Source: Cycloclasticus sp. (GTDB lineage: Bacteria; Pseudomonadota; Gammaproteobacteria; Methylococcales; Cycloclasticaceae). From it: a DNA stretch of 64,000 bases. The notes below the pieces were generated by a model, which was not told the origin of the DNA, made no database searches, and saw only the letters and a program-made list of their open reading frames with translations. Where the stretch lies: assembly GCA_040743155.1 (NCBI GenBank), contig JBFLJU010000001.1, positions 186,001-250,000 on the forward strand, read 5' to 3'. How positions within the stretch are numbered: the first letter of the stretch is position 1; each line of letters starts with the position of its first letter. Of this stretch, positions 8,427-19,524 are shown piece by piece. A program made the translations under genes and the position numbers.

Positions 8427-9272
8427 TTATTTAGAAACGTAGATAGTGTTTTTATAGCCGAGTTCATAAAGCTTTAATCGAGCAGAATCAGCGCTCTTTA
8501 TGCGTACATAGGGGCCAATCTGTACAACGTATATTGGGTTAGAGAAGTCTGAGCTAGGTCTCACCGTAACCGGTGTGTTTAGCGCACTGGTTAGTTTATG
8601 TTTTAATTTAGTGGCGTTATCTAAGGACTTAAAAGCGCCTACTTGGATAAATAAGAAGCCTTTATTTGAAGGGCTTTTGGACGGCTTTTCGATGGAATAC
8701 CGCAACGCAAAATCACTTGTTTTGGCGATAGGTGGAGTATCTAACGAGCTTGCGGTGAATGTACTTGGGTTAATGGCCTTAATTTCTACTGATGAGGTGC
8801 CATTTTTTAAGGTGCCAAGTTTGGCGGCGGCTGCATAAGATAAGTCGATAATCCGACCATCGTGGAAAGGGCCACGATCATTGACTCGAACAATGATTTT
8901 TTTACCGTTTGATAAGTTAGTTACTTCCACATAGGTAGGAATGGGCAAGGATTTATGTGCTGCCGTCATCGCGTACATATCGTAGATTTCACCATTTGAA
9001 GTTTTGTTGCCATGAAACTTCGTACCGTACCAAGAGGCTATGCCGCGTTGAACGAAGTCTTCACTGGATGGCATTACGTGATAGGTTTTTCCGAACACCT
9101 CGTATGAAGCGGGGTTGCCGCCACGGCTTTTGGCTTCAACTTTTGGAATGGCGTCAGGCGTTAGTTCGATATTGGCGGGGTGGACGGAAGGCGCGCTATC
9201 GAGGATAAGTGGTTGCTGACTGGTACAAGCACTTAGGAGGCTGGCAATAACAAAAAACAGGGGCAGGTGCAT
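8427..9272 (-). CDS. rlpA: septal-ring lytic transglycosylase RlpA, lipoprotein
   Basis: RlpA cleaves denuded glycan strands at division sites in Pseudomonas-type bacteria. Visible in order: a signal peptide ending in lipobox LSAC (Cys16), a double-psi beta-barrel domain with GIASWYGTKFHG and VRVNDRGPFHDGRIIDLS, and a C-terminal SPOR domain (FIQVGAFKS to YVVQIGPY) that binds septal denuded glycan. The ATG is 5 bases after the mltB stop with almost no Shine-Dalgarno sequence, suggesting coupling to mltB translation. The stop lies 93 bases before dacA. Confidence 0.92.
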   Translation of the reverse strand: MHLPLFFVIASLLSACTSQQPLILDSAPSVHPANIELTPDAIPKVEAKSRGGNPASYEVFGKTYHVMPSSEDFVQRGIASWYGTKFHGNKTSNGEIYDMYAMTAAHKSLPIPTYVEVTNLSNGKKIIVRVNDRGPFHDGRIIDLSYAAAAKLGTLKNGTSSVEIKAINPSTFTASSLDTPPIAKTSDFALRYSIEKPSKSPSNKGFLFIQVGAFKSLDNATKLKHKLTSALNTPVTVRPSSDFSNPIYVVQIGPYVRIKSADSARLKLYELGYKNTIYVSK

Positions 9273-9277
9273 CGTTT

Positions 9278-10285
9278 TTATTGGCTTTTATGAAAGCTTT
9301 TTTTGATCTCTTGGCCAAGTTGATAAACCGCCATCGCGTATAAGTGGCTGTGGTTATAGCGGGTGATGACATAGAAATTGTGGAAGGTGAGCCAATATTC
9401 AGCATGCTCTTTTTGTTTGAGCTGCAATAACCTGACGATAGTATCGTCCGCAATGTTTGACGGGGTCTTTACTTGTTTTTGCGCCAACTGTTGTAGGGTG
9501 TTGTTGGGTTTCAATGAGCGATTGAGTAAGACTTTATGAGCGCTACCTTCAACGCTTGTTTGTTGCGTAATGAGGGACGAGTTTTGCCAGCCGTGTTTTG
9601 CAAAGTAATGGGCAATGCTATTAATAATATCAGCGTGGCTGTTCCATAGGTCTCGTTTATTATCGCCATCGCCATCAACGGCATAAGCCCTGTAACTGCT
9701 AGAAATAAATTGTGATTGCCCCATGGCGCCAGCGTACGAGCCTTTTGGTTGGTAAGGGTCAAAGCCTTCCTCACGACATAATAATAAGAAGTGTTCTAAT
9801 TCACGTTGGAAAAACTTAGCACGTTTTGGAAAATGGAAGCCAAGTGTTGTTAGCGAGTCGAGCACTTTATACGACCCTGTATTGCCTCCGTATCGAGTTT
9901 CAACACCAATAATAGCAACGATAATTTCAGCTGGAATACCATATTTTTCTGAAGCAGCATCTAACAATGCCTTATTTTCATGCCAAAACTTAACACCGCC
10001 ATTAATACGATTTGGCTTTAGAAATATCTTGCGATAGCTGTGCCATTCCAAGCGTTTTTCAGCAGGGGATGACATGGCTTTAAGGATGCTTTCTTTAACC
10101 ACAGCTTTTTCCAATAAAGCAGTGAGTTCATAACGATCAAACTGATGTTCTACCACCATTTTTTCAATAAAGTCATGGTAGATATTGGGTTTAAGCGGTG
10201 GCGTTGCCGCGCATGCGTTTAAAGACGAAAACGTCAACAAGACGATTAAAATTAAGCGAAAAGAATGGTGTTTTTTGAGGTGCAT
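9278..10285 (-). CDS. mltB: membrane-bound lytic murein transglycosylase B
   Basis: A family-3 lytic transglycosylase that cleaves the MurNAc-GlcNAc bond to give 1,6-anhydro products, which feed wall recycling. The signal peptide ends in a lipobox LNAC (Cys25). The catalytic glutamate is in GVETRYGG, and downstream family motifs YAGAMGQSQF and DGDGDNKRDLWN are intact. Length 335 is normal. The start follows an AGGACAGG ribosome site and lies 9 bases after rodA. Confidence 0.94.
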   Translation of the reverse strand: MHLKKHHSFRLILIVLLTFSSLNACAATPPLKPNIYHDFIEKMVVEHQFDRYELTALLEKAVVKESILKAMSSPAEKRLEWHSYRKIFLKPNRINGGVKFWHENKALLDAASEKYGIPAEIIVAIIGVETRYGGNTGSYKVLDSLTTLGFHFPKRAKFFQRELEHFLLLCREEGFDPYQPKGSYAGAMGQSQFISSSYRAYAVDGDGDNKRDLWNSHADIINSIAHYFAKHGWQNSSLITQQTSVEGSAHKVLLNRSLKPNNTLQQLAQKQVKTPSNIADDTIVRLLQLKQKEHAEYWLTFHNFYVITRYNHSHLYAMAVYQLGQEIKKSFHKSQ

Positions 10286-10294
10286 AACCTGTCC

Positions 10295-11431
10295 TTAGGA
10301 AGAAAGTAATTTACGGTGAGTATGTATAGACATCAAGATGCCAAAGCCAATTAATAATGTAACCATTGAAGTGCCACCATAACTCACTAAGGGTAAGGGT
10401 ACACCAACGACCGGTAAAATACCGGTGACCATGCCAACGTTAACGAATAAATAGATGAAAAAGGTCAGAGACAAGCTACCGGCCAATAATCTTGAAAAGG
10501 TGTCTTGGGCTTGTATGGAAATATAGATTGAGCGGATAAAAATGAGTAGGTAGATCGTTAATAAGCCGACACAGCCTATTAAGCCAAACTCTTCGGAGAA
10601 GACGGCAAAAATAAAATCGGTAGAGCTTTCTGGTAAAAATTCTAAGCGTGCTTGAGAACCATTCATCCAGCCTTTGCCATGGATGCCGCCCGACCCGATA
10701 GCAATTTTTGACTGAATGATGTGGTAACCGGTCCCTAGAGGGTCTTCTTCGGGGTTAAGAAAGGTAAGTACACGCTGTTTTTGGTAGTCTTTCATAAAAC
10801 TCCAAAGAATGGGAGCAAGCGCTGTTCCTACGGTCGCTACGCCCATTATTATTTTCCAAGAAATGCCGGCTAAAAACAGTACGGCTAAGCCTGAACTGGC
10901 TATTAAAATGGCTGTTCCCAAATCAGGTTGTTTGGCAATAAGAAGTGTTGGGATGGTAATAAAAATAGTGGCAAAGATAATATGCCTGCCACTTGGCGGT
11001 AGGCGCCTTTCTGCTAAATACCAAGCAACCATCATCGGCGTTGCAAGTTTTAATAGCTCGGATGGTTGGAAACGGAACAGACCTAAATTTAACCAGCGTT
11101 GAGCACCCTTGCCCATATCACCAAAAAACAGTACGCCAAGCAAAAGAAGCGCACCCAGTAAGAATAACCACGGGGCAAACATTTTTAATACATGAGGTGG
11201 AATTTGCGCCACGATCAACATGGCAAAAAAGGCCACAGCCAATCGAGTCGCTTGCCGTTGCAGTAAGCCAAAATCATCATGACCAGAGCTCATTAAAATA
11301 AGGATGCCAATAGACGATAAGCTGGCTAAGAGGATGAGCAAGGTAAGGTCAATGTGCATGCGCTGGAATAAACTACCTTTTCTTTGGTGGTAGTGGCTTA
11401 CTTGTTGTGTATTTTGAAAAGACCAATTCAT
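10295..11431 (-). CDS. rodA: rod-shape glycosyltransferase RodA (SEDS)
   Basis: RodA is the SEDS-family peptidoglycan glycosyltransferase of the elongasome and partners with PBP2. There are about ten hydrophobic segments. Family motifs seen are KQPDLGTA, LEFLPESSTDFIFAV (containing the catalytic-region aspartate) and PLPLVSYGGTS near the end. Length 378 is normal. Its start overlaps the mrdA stop by 4 bases, so the two partners are made together. Confidence 0.95.
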   Translation of the reverse strand: MNWSFQNTQQVSHYHQRKGSLFQRMHIDLTLLILLASLSSIGILILMSSGHDDFGLLQRQATRLAVAFFAMLIVAQIPPHVLKMFAPWLFLLGALLLLGVLFFGDMGKGAQRWLNLGLFRFQPSELLKLATPMMVAWYLAERRLPPSGRHIIFATIFITIPTLLIAKQPDLGTAILIASSGLAVLFLAGISWKIIMGVATVGTALAPILWSFMKDYQKQRVLTFLNPEEDPLGTGYHIIQSKIAIGSGGIHGKGWMNGSQARLEFLPESSTDFIFAVFSEEFGLIGCVGLLTIYLLIFIRSIYISIQAQDTFSRLLAGSLSLTFFIYLFVNVGMVTGILPVVGVPLPLVSYGGTSMVTLLIGFGILMSIHTHRKLLSS

Positions 11432-13257
11432 GGCGATATCAGTATATATTCATCAAAAATAGCGCGTGCAATGGGCGCAGCAACCGAGCCGCCATGTCCG
11501 CCATTTTCAACGATAACGGCAATAGCTAATTGTGGGTTTCTAGCGGGCGCAAAAGCAATAAATAAGGCGTGGTCTTTGAGGTGTTCTAACACCTTGTCTT
11601 CCTCATACTTTTCATCTTGTTTTATACTAAACACTTGTGCGGTGCCCGTTTTCCCAGCAATTTTATACGGCGCACCAATTTTAATTTTACGGGCCGTTCC
11701 TCGTGCGCCATTGACCACGTCGTACATGGCGTCAATCATTAAGTTCCAGTGCTCATCGTTGTTTAGTTCGATTGGGGTGGTTAGTTTTGTTTGCCTTTGA
11801 GTGTCATTTATTTTAACAACAAGAGATGGCGTGTGTGCGCTGCCTTTATTTGCCAAAATGGCAGTTGCATGAGCCAGCTGTAGTGGTGTCGTCAGGTTGA
11901 AGCCTTGTCCAATACCCGCAATCAGAGTTTCGCCTGGGTACCAAGCCTGGTTTCGGTTGCGTTTCTTCCAAGCGCGAGAAGGAAGTAAGCCGCTTTTCTC
12001 CCCGAGAATATCGATGCCTGTTTTTTGCCCGAAGCCAAAATGACTGAGGAAGTTATGCATACGGTCAATTTTTAAGTCATGTGCCAATCTATAAAAATAC
12101 ACGTCACATGATTGAACAATGGAGTCGTGTAAAGTTGTCATACCGTGACCACCCCTTTTCCAATCACGGTATTTATGGCTTTGCTTTGGCAGTTGGTAAA
12201 AACCAGGACACATGATTTTTTGATTAGGTTTGATGGTGTTGTAGTCGAGCCCAGCTAGACCTAAAAAAGGTTTCAAGGTTGAACCTGGGGGATACTGTCC
12301 ACGAAGTGAGCGGTTAAATAAGGGCCGTTTAGGAGAGTCTCTTAAGGCATTGTATGATGTTTGGTCTATGCCTTTGGCAAATAGGTTAGCATTAAAGCCT
12401 GGCTTGCTAACGAGCGCGCGGACCGCGCCAGTCCGTGTATCGATGGCGGCGACGCTACCAGTAGACTCTCCGAGTGCGTCGTATGCAATTTTTTGTAAAT
12501 CGATGTCCAAGTTCAAAGTGAGGTTGCTTCCCGACAGTGGCGCGGTATGACTGAGTACTTTAATGGACCTACCTTGAGCAGTATGTTCAGTCTGTTGGTA
12601 GCCTACATATCCGTGTAACTCGTTTTCATATGTTTTCTCGATGCCTGTTTTGCCGATAAAGCGAGAGCCACGGTAGTTTACCGGGTCGATTGATTTAAGC
12701 TCTTTTTCATTAATGGCGCCAACATAGCCGACAACGTGAGAGGTTAGCTCAGGGAACGGGTAATGCCGTAGTGGGCGAGCTTGTATGTCAACGCCGGGGA
12801 ATAAATGACGATGAGCAGAAAATATGGCGACTTCGGTGTCATTTAGCCTGTTTCTTAAGGGCACACTGGCGAAGTATTTCTGTTGCTTACGGCGTTTTTC
12901 AAAGAGCCTGATTTCATTTTTAGAGACGGGTATTAAGGCGCTTAACTTCTCGATGGTTGAGCTGATGTCTTTAATTTGTTCGGGAACAAGTTCAAGGCTA
13001 TAACTAGGATTGTTTTCAGCCAATACTCGGCCGTGGGTGTCAAAAATTAGGCCACGAACTGGCGTAATAGCTGACAGTTTTACTCGATTGGTTTGAGCGA
13101 GGTCAGCGTATTTGTCGTGGGTTTGTATTTGTAAATAAGTGAGGCGGGCTATTAGGGCGAAAAATAGGATAAGAACAAAAATAACCAAGATGCTTGCACG
13201 TGACAGGAAAAGGCGGTTTTCTCGAAGCGAGCTTTTTAGGTCGAAGCTTGTTTTCAT
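11428..13257 (-). CDS. mrdA: penicillin-binding protein 2 (elongation transpeptidase)
   Basis: Class B PBP that crosslinks side-wall peptidoglycan with RodA. An N-terminal transmembrane helix (about residues 20-40) precedes the pedestal domain. The transpeptidase domain has the active serine in PPGSTLKPF (about residue 327), the SCD triad in QSCDVYFY, and KTG in AGKTGTAQV. The 609-residue length fits PBP2 (E. coli 633). It lies 5 bases after mreD and overlaps rodA. Confidence 0.96.
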   Translation of the reverse strand: MKTSFDLKSSLRENRLFLSRASILVIFVLILFFALIARLTYLQIQTHDKYADLAQTNRVKLSAITPVRGLIFDTHGRVLAENNPSYSLELVPEQIKDISSTIEKLSALIPVSKNEIRLFEKRRKQQKYFASVPLRNRLNDTEVAIFSAHRHLFPGVDIQARPLRHYPFPELTSHVVGYVGAINEKELKSIDPVNYRGSRFIGKTGIEKTYENELHGYVGYQQTEHTAQGRSIKVLSHTAPLSGSNLTLNLDIDLQKIAYDALGESTGSVAAIDTRTGAVRALVSKPGFNANLFAKGIDQTSYNALRDSPKRPLFNRSLRGQYPPGSTLKPFLGLAGLDYNTIKPNQKIMCPGFYQLPKQSHKYRDWKRGGHGMTTLHDSIVQSCDVYFYRLAHDLKIDRMHNFLSHFGFGQKTGIDILGEKSGLLPSRAWKKRNRNQAWYPGETLIAGIGQGFNLTTPLQLAHATAILANKGSAHTPSLVVKINDTQRQTKLTTPIELNNDEHWNLMIDAMYDVVNGARGTARKIKIGAPYKIAGKTGTAQVFSIKQDEKYEEDKVLEHLKDHALFIAFAPARNPQLAIAVIVENGGHGGSVAAPIARAIFDEYILISP

Positions 13258-13262
13258 CGATG

Positions 13263-13748
13263 CTATTGAACTCTGTAGCGTCTTCTTGCCAAGCGTAAGG
13301 TGGCAAAAATAGCGGGCCAGATCATGGCGCTTGAAAACGCCTGTAGCCAGTACTGGTAACTGGCGTCAGCGCGAATTGGAAATTGATTAATCGACAACGA
13401 TAACAGCTTCATACTTAATAGGAAAAACAGCACAAAATAAGCCTGTTGCCATACCCGATAGTTTCGTAAGCGAGGATAGAGCGCGTGACTAAAAAAAGAC
13501 GCGATACTAAAGATGAGTGCGTTTTGGCCTAGAAGACTGCCGGTTAAGACATCAAACAGCAGGCCCGTGATAAAACCTGTGAAAACACTGACTTTATGCG
13601 GTAGGGCGATACTCCAATACATCAGCGTTAGCAATGTCCAATTTGGCATTAATATGGCGACTTGATTTGGCCATGGTGCGACATTGAGGCACATGGAAAG
13701 AAATAACGATAAAACAATAATGAAGCCACCTGATGATTTAGCGTGCAT
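13263..13748 (-). CDS. mreD: rod-shape-determining membrane protein MreD
   Basis: A 161-residue inner-membrane protein of the elongasome that links MreC to MreB and the PBP2-RodA pair. It is mostly hydrophobic with about five predicted transmembrane segments. The PNWTLLTLMYW segment and the GLLFDVLTGSLLGQNAL loop are characteristic of the family. The start overlaps the end of mreC by 11 bases. Confidence 0.92.
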   Translation of the reverse strand: MHAKSSGGFIIVLSLFLSMCLNVAPWPNQVAILMPNWTLLTLMYWSIALPHKVSVFTGFITGLLFDVLTGSLLGQNALIFSIASFFSHALYPRLRNYRVWQQAYFVLFFLLSMKLLSLSINQFPIRADASYQYWLQAFSSAMIWPAIFATLRLARRRYRVQ

Positions 13749-14622
13749 CGGGTGTTAGCTGTTCAGGTTCGATGGCTACGCCCGACAATAGCGGTATGGG
13801 TTCTTGCTTGCTCCAGACCAATAAAATATCACGGGTGCGTTCAATTTTTGTAACGGTCTTAGCTTCAGCGTCCATGAAGGCTTCTCCTGGCAACGGTGTC
13901 AGCGTTGATACAGTGGCGACTGGGTAGCCCTTAGGAAAAACACCGCCAAGACCTGAGGTTGTTAATAGGTCGCCTATCTCAATATCGGCATTATGCGGAA
14001 GGTACGGTAGGGTTAAGGTGTTCTGTATGCCATTACCTAGAGCAATGGTTCTTAATCCTGTTCTGTTTATCTCAATCGGTATGGCGTGATTGGGGTCTGT
14101 GATCAGCATAATGGATGAGGTGAGGGGGTGTACATTAATAATTTGGCCGATCACACCGTCTTCGTTAAGAGCAGCTTGTCCCTCATATAAGTTAAAGCGA
14201 CTGCCTTTGTCGATAACAATATTGGTTGTGTTCGGGTTTTGGTTAACTTTGATAAGTGAGGCAGAAATAAATTGCTCGCCAAGCTTGAATGAAGACTCTA
14301 ATAAACTATGTAAGCGGGTGTTTTCCCTTGCAAGTGCTTCAAATTTTTGTAGTTTGGCTTTTAAGATTAAAGATTCAGACTTTAACTTTTTATTCTCCTC
14401 GGATAACTCAGCGTGGTTGGCGGTGCTTTCAGTTACGCTCTTATAAAGTTTACCGGGTAGGTCAACGACAACCAGAACGGGGTGTACGATAAAAGACAGG
14501 CCGTCTTTGAAGCGTGCAAGTTGACCGGTTTGTTGTGCTAGTAGTAATAGCACAATAGAGATAATCGCTGCGGCAATAAAGCGCGTACTTGTAGCAGGAC
14601 CTTTTGTGAAAATGGGTTTTAT
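13738..14622 (-). CDS. mreC: rod-shape-determining protein MreC with apparent ATA start
   Basis: MreC is a bitopic inner-membrane protein whose periplasmic coiled coil and beta domains activate PBP2. The frame opens after a stop at 14640-14638 and contains no ATG, GTG, TTG or CTG before GTG 14553, which would cut off the cytoplasmic tail and half the membrane helix. The family N-terminus (MKPLF-R-GPS type) matches codons from ATA at 14622: KPIFTKGPATSTR, then the helix FIAAAIISIVLLLL. AAAAAAGG lies 9 bases before the ATA, and mreB stops 18 bases upstream. The coiled coil (about residues 70-110) and two beta domains follow. From ATA the protein is 294 residues; with GTG it would be 271. Confidence 0.88.
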   Translation of the reverse strand: MKPIFTKGPATSTRFIAAAIISIVLLLLAQQTGQLARFKDGLSFIVHPVLVVVDLPGKLYKSVTESTANHAELSEENKKLKSESLILKAKLQKFEALARENTRLHSLLESSFKLGEQFISASLIKVNQNPNTTNIVIDKGSRFNLYEGQAALNEDGVIGQIINVHPLTSSIMLITDPNHAIPIEINRTGLRTIALGNGIQNTLTLPYLPHNADIEIGDLLTTSGLGGVFPKGYPVATVSTLTPLPGEAFMDAEAKTVTKIERTRDILLVWSKQEPIPLLSGVAIEPEQLTPDAR

Positions 14623-14640
14623 AGTGAATAGCCTTTTTTA

Positions 14641-15720
<1,080 letters not shown>

Positions 15721-15807
15721 TTAACAACCCTTTACCTCTTTGGGCAAGGCGCGAATTGTGTTAATTTGCACGCTTTTAAAGTATGAATTAAATAAAGGAG
15801 GCATTCT

Positions 15808-16095
15808 ATGTCAATTCAGTCGGAAGATGTACTGAAAATCGCACATTTGGCGAGACTTGGTATTCAACAAGAACAGCTTGAATCATATGCTTCAGATTTG
15901 TCCAATATTATGAATTTAGTCGAGCAGATGAATCAGGTCGATACGTCTGATATTGAGCCGATGGCTCACCCGTTAGATCAAATGCAACGCCTGCGAGCAG
16001 ATGTTGTTTCTGAAGGTAATCAACGCGATGCTTTGCAGAAAAATGCGCCGGATATAGAAGACGGGTTGTTTTTGGTGCCACGAGTCATCGATTAA
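15808..16095 (+). CDS. gatC: Asp/Glu-tRNA amidotransferase subunit C
   Basis: GatC is the small linker subunit of GatCAB, which amidates misacylated Glu-tRNA(Gln) and/or Asp-tRNA(Asn). The 95 residues show the family pattern VLKIAHLARLGI near the start and the DIEPMAHPLDQMQRLRAD segment. A very strong ribosome site AAAGGAGG precedes the ATG. It is divergent from mreB across 123 bases in which I see no convincing promoter pair, and it leads the gatCAB operon. Confidence 0.96.
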   Translation: MSIQSEDVLKIAHLARLGIQQEQLESYASDLSNIMNLVEQMNQVDTSDIEPMAHPLDQMQRLRADVVSEGNQRDALQKNAPDIEDGLFLVPRVID

Positions 16096-16181
16096 AACCG
16101 AATTAAGCAGTTGAGAGTTTTATTCGTTTCAATGAGACTTATTCCACTTGGGGATAAGCATATTTAAAGTTTTGGTGAAAA

Positions 16182-17645
16182 ATGTATAACAAATCATTAA
16201 AAGAACTGTCTGCGAGTCTTCGCAATAAAGAAGTGTCAAGTGTTGAGCTAAGCCAATACTTTTTAGACCGTATTAAGCGTTTTGATAGCGACTTAAATAG
16301 CGTCGTGACACTAAATGAGGAGGCTGCATTATTAACAGCGCAGCAAGCCGATAAGGTTATTCAGTCCGGCGAAGCTGGTTTACTGACGGGGATCCCGTTA
16401 CTTCATAAAGACATTTTTTGCACACAAGGCTTAAAAACCAGTTGCGGCTCAAAAATGCTCGATAATTTTATTGCGCCTTACACGGCAACAGCGGTGAGTA
16501 AATTAGAGCAAGCGGGCGCGATCACCTTGGGTAAAACCAATATGGATGAATTTGCGATGGGTTCATCTAATGAAACGAGTTTTTATGGCAGCGTAAAAAA
16601 CCCTTGGGATTTAAGCACGGTACCTGGCGGCTCTTCGGGCGGCTCTGCGGCGGCTGTTGCTGCTCGTCTAGCGCCGTTGGCAAGTGGCACAGATACCGGC
16701 GGTTCAATTCGTCAGCCGGCTGCTTTTTGTGGTATTACCGGCATTAAACCGACCTACGGGCGTGTGTCGCGTTACGGCATGATTGCCTTTGCTTCGAGCT
16801 TAGACCAAGGCGGTGCGATGGCGAAAAGTGCAGAGGATGCGGCGATTATGTTGCAAGCGATGTCGGGGTTTGATGAAAAAGATTCCACCAGCGTTGATAA
16901 GCCAGTGGATGATTTATTGGCTCATTTGGGCGACTCCATAAAAGGTTTAACCGTTGGTTTGCCAAAGGAGTTTTTCACCAAAGACCTTGATGGCGATATT
17001 CGTGAAAAAATTGAAGAAGCGATAGATACCATTAAATCAGCGGGTGCAACGGTAAAAGAAATCAGTTTGCCGAATATTAATTTGTCTGTGCCAGCCTATT
17101 ATGTGGTGGCCCCTGCTGAGTGTTCAGCCAATTTGTCGCGTTTTGATGGCGTGCGATTTGGGCACCGCTGCGAATCACCTAAAGACTTAGAAGACCTTTA
17201 TAAGCGTTCTCGCGAAGAAGGCTTTGGCGATGAAGTGAAGCGTAGAATTATGATTGGTGCTTACGTTTTATCGGCAGGCTATTACGACGCATATTATAAA
17301 AAAGCTCAGCAAGTTCGTCGTTTAATTAAAAATGACTTTGTTGAAGCGTTTAAAGAAGTTGATATTATCGCCAGTGCAACTGCGCCATCGCTTGCGTTTG
17401 CCTCGGGTGAGAAAAAAGATGATCCAGTATCCATGTATTTGTCGGATATCTTCACGATTGGCGTTAACTTGGCCGGCTTGCCGGGCATGTCGGTGCCGTG
17501 TGGCTTTATTGATAATAAGCCGGTAGGCATGCAACTGATTGGCAATTATTTTGAAGAATCTCGCTTACTCAATGTGGCGCATCAATATCAACAATTAACA
17601 GACTGGCACCTTGCAGTGCCGGCTGGATACGAGCAGGAGGCGTAG
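16182..17645 (+). CDS. gatA: Asp/Glu-tRNA amidotransferase subunit A
   Basis: GatA is the glutaminase/amidase subunit that releases ammonia for tRNA amidation. The amidase Ser-cisSer-Lys triad is visible: lysine in LLHKDIF (about residue 76), cis-serine in [10 protein letters not shown] (about 152), and nucleophile in [10 protein letters not shown] (about 176). Length 487 is normal. The gap from gatC is 86 bases. The stop is 2 bases before gatB, whose ribosome site lies within the gatA end. Confidence 0.97.
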   Translation: MYNKSLKELSASLRNKEVSSVELSQYFLDRIKRFDSDLNSVVTLNEEAALLTAQQADKVIQSGEAGLLTGIPLLHKDIFCTQGLKTSCGSKMLDNFIAPYTATAVSKLEQAGAITLGKTNMDEFAMGSSNETSFYGSVKNPWDLSTVPGGSSGGSAAAVAARLAPLASGTDTGGSIRQPAAFCGITGIKPTYGRVSRYGMIAFASSLDQGGAMAKSAEDAAIMLQAMSGFDEKDSTSVDKPVDDLLAHLGDSIKGLTVGLPKEFFTKDLDGDIREKIEEAIDTIKSAGATVKEISLPNINLSVPAYYVVAPAECSANLSRFDGVRFGHRCESPKDLEDLYKRSREEGFGDEVKRRIMIGAYVLSAGYYDAYYKKAQQVRRLIKNDFVEAFKEVDIIASATAPSLAFASGEKKDDPVSMYLSDIFTIGVNLAGLPGMSVPCGFIDNKPVGMQLIGNYFEESRLLNVAHQYQQLTDWHLAVPAGYEQEA

Positions 17646-17647
17646 CC

Positions 17648-19081
17648 ATGCAATGGGAAACAGTTATTGGGCTTGAAATTCACGCTCAGCTATCAACAAA
17701 ATCTAAAATTTTCTCTGGTGCGTCAACGGCGTATGGCGCAGAACCAAATACGCAAGCTTGCGCTGTTGACTTGGGCTTGCCGGGCACTTTGCCGGTGCTC
17801 AACGAACAAGCTGTTCGTTTTGCGGTGAAGTTCGGCTTGGCGATAGGCGCACATATCGCGCCGTATTCCGTGTTTGCGCGTAAAAATTATTTTTATCCAG
17901 ATTTGCCAAAAGGTTATCAAACAAGCCAATTCGATAAGCCAATTGTTGGCTTAGGGCATTTGAATATCGATGTAAATGGAGAAACAAAAACCATCGGTGT
18001 CACGCGTGCGCACTTGGAAGAAGACGCTGGTAAATCATTGCATGAAGACTATCAAGGCATGACCGGTGTTGATTTGAATCGCGCCGGTACACCGCTGCTA
18101 GAAATTGTTTCAGAACCGGATCTGCGTTCAGCTGCTGAAGCCGTTGCCTATGTTAAGAAGTTGCATACCTTGGTGCAGTACTTAGGTATTTGCGATGGCA
18201 ATATGCAAGAGGGTTCTTTTCGTTGTGATGTTAATGTGTCAGTGAGACCAATGGGTCAAGACGAGTTTGGCACGCGCGCGGAGATTAAGAATCTGAATTC
18301 ATTCCGTTTTATAGAAAAAGCAGTCGCACACGAAGTAGAGCGCCAAATTGATGTGATTGAAGCTGGCGGAAAGGTCGTGCAAGAAACCAGACTTTATGAT
18401 GCGAATAAAGATGAAACGCGTTCAATGCGATCGAAAGAAGAAGCAAATGATTACCGTTACTTCCCTTGTCCAGACTTGTTGCCGGTGGAGATAACAGCCG
18501 GTCTGTTAGACGAGATGCGTGAGGAATTGCCAGAATTACCTGAAGTGAAAAAACAGCGTTTCCAAGCGCAATACAAATTGACTGAATACGATGCGGATGT
18601 TTTAACAACGCAACGTGCAACGGCCGATTATTATGAAGACGCGGTTAATTTCTCTGATGGAGAGGCGAAGCTGGTTGCTAACTGGGTGATGGGTGAGCTC
18701 AGTGCGGCTCTTAACCAAAACAGTTTGGGGGTAGCATCTAGCCCTGTTAGTGCCGAACGTTTAGGTGGTCTAGTGATACGAATTGCCGATCAAACCATTT
18801 CAGGGAAAATTGCTAAACAAGTGTTTGAACATTTATGGGGCAGTGATTCAACGGCAGACGAAGTGATTGAGCGAGAAGGCTTAAGGCAAATTTCGGATAC
18901 AGGTGAATTGGAAAAAATTATTGATCAACTGATGGCTGATAATCAGACTCAGGTAGAGCAATTTCGTGCAGGCAAAACGAAAGTATTAGGATTTTTTGTC
19001 GGTAGTATCATGAAGCAAACTCAAGGTAAGGCGAATCCACAAGAAGTGAATAAGTTATTGCAGAGTAAGTTGAAAGGATAA
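17648..19081 (+). CDS. gatB: Asp/Glu-tRNA amidotransferase subunit B
   Basis: GatB holds the misacylated tRNA, activates its side chain with ATP and receives ammonia from GatA. The GatB signature [13 protein letters not shown] opens the protein, with [16 protein letters not shown] and the [14 protein letters not shown]-type segment (here [12 protein letters not shown]) downstream. A C-terminal GatB/YqeY domain ends with the [12 protein letters not shown] motif. Length 477 is normal. The GGAGG ribosome site is inside the gatA tail. Confidence 0.97.
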   Translation: MQWETVIGLEIHAQLSTKSKIFSGASTAYGAEPNTQACAVDLGLPGTLPVLNEQAVRFAVKFGLAIGAHIAPYSVFARKNYFYPDLPKGYQTSQFDKPIVGLGHLNIDVNGETKTIGVTRAHLEEDAGKSLHEDYQGMTGVDLNRAGTPLLEIVSEPDLRSAAEAVAYVKKLHTLVQYLGICDGNMQEGSFRCDVNVSVRPMGQDEFGTRAEIKNLNSFRFIEKAVAHEVERQIDVIEAGGKVVQETRLYDANKDETRSMRSKEEANDYRYFPCPDLLPVEITAGLLDEMREELPELPEVKKQRFQAQYKLTEYDADVLTTQRATADYYEDAVNFSDGEAKLVANWVMGELSAALNQNSLGVASSPVSAERLGGLVIRIADQTISGKIAKQVFEHLWGSDSTADEVIEREGLRQISDTGELEKIIDQLMADNQTQVEQFRAGKTKVLGFFVGSIMKQTQGKANPQEVNKLLQSKLKG

Positions 19082-19130
19082 ACTTAGGCACTAAGTTCTA
19101 AAATAAAGACAATTAAACAATGAGGTTATT

Positions 19131-19514
19131 ATGAATATTTTAAAGCTTTCCGGTATTTTTGCATTAGCGTTATTGATGTCAGCATGTGCCAACGTTGCGA
19201 CAACTGCAGTGGGTGCAGGGGTGGTAAAGGCTGAAGAAAGTAGTAACTCGCTGAGTTCTCAGGATAAAGAAACAGCGAAGATTGAACAGCATATTGCGCG
19301 TATTATGGAAAAGCTAAAGGACGAGCCGACGGTTAAAGGCTGGGTCTTAGTGGGTGACGCTAATATGCACCTGAAGCGATACAATGAGGCTGTTTGGGCT
19401 TATCGAGAAGCCTACCTACTGAGCGATTTTGCCAGTGGCCCGAGAAGTAAACTAAGGCGAGCTATCTATCTCGCAGGTTTAGAGCCAGAGAATCAGCGTT
19501 ATGAGGATGAGTAA
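19131..19514 (+). CDS. small TPR-like lipoprotein of unknown function
   Basis: A 127-residue predicted lipoprotein with signal peptide and lipobox MSAC (Cys19). After a low-complexity linker it carries TPR-like helices: VKGWVLVGDANMHLKRYNEAVWAYREAYLLS. This resembles one repeat of CcmH/NrfG-type TPR proteins, but one to two repeats are too few to assign a partner. A good GAGGT ribosome site precedes the ATG. It follows gatB by 49 bases and ends 10 bases from the convergent JAMM gene. The function is not known to me. Confidence 0.75.
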   Translation: MNILKLSGIFALALLMSACANVATTAVGAGVVKAEESSNSLSSQDKETAKIEQHIARIMEKLKDEPTVKGWVLVGDANMHLKRYNEAVWAYREAYLLSDFASGPRSKLRRAIYLAGLEPENQRYEDE

Positions 19515-19524
19515 TACGTTGCTT

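Noticed and set aside
13738-14553. mreC starting at GTG 14553
   Set aside because: This start falls inside the membrane helix and drops the conserved KP-F-GP N-terminus; there is no ribosome site before it.
15766-15794. TTGCAC-17-TAAATA as a gatC promoter
   Set aside because: The start point would fall in or beyond the gatC ribosome site, leaving no usable leader.
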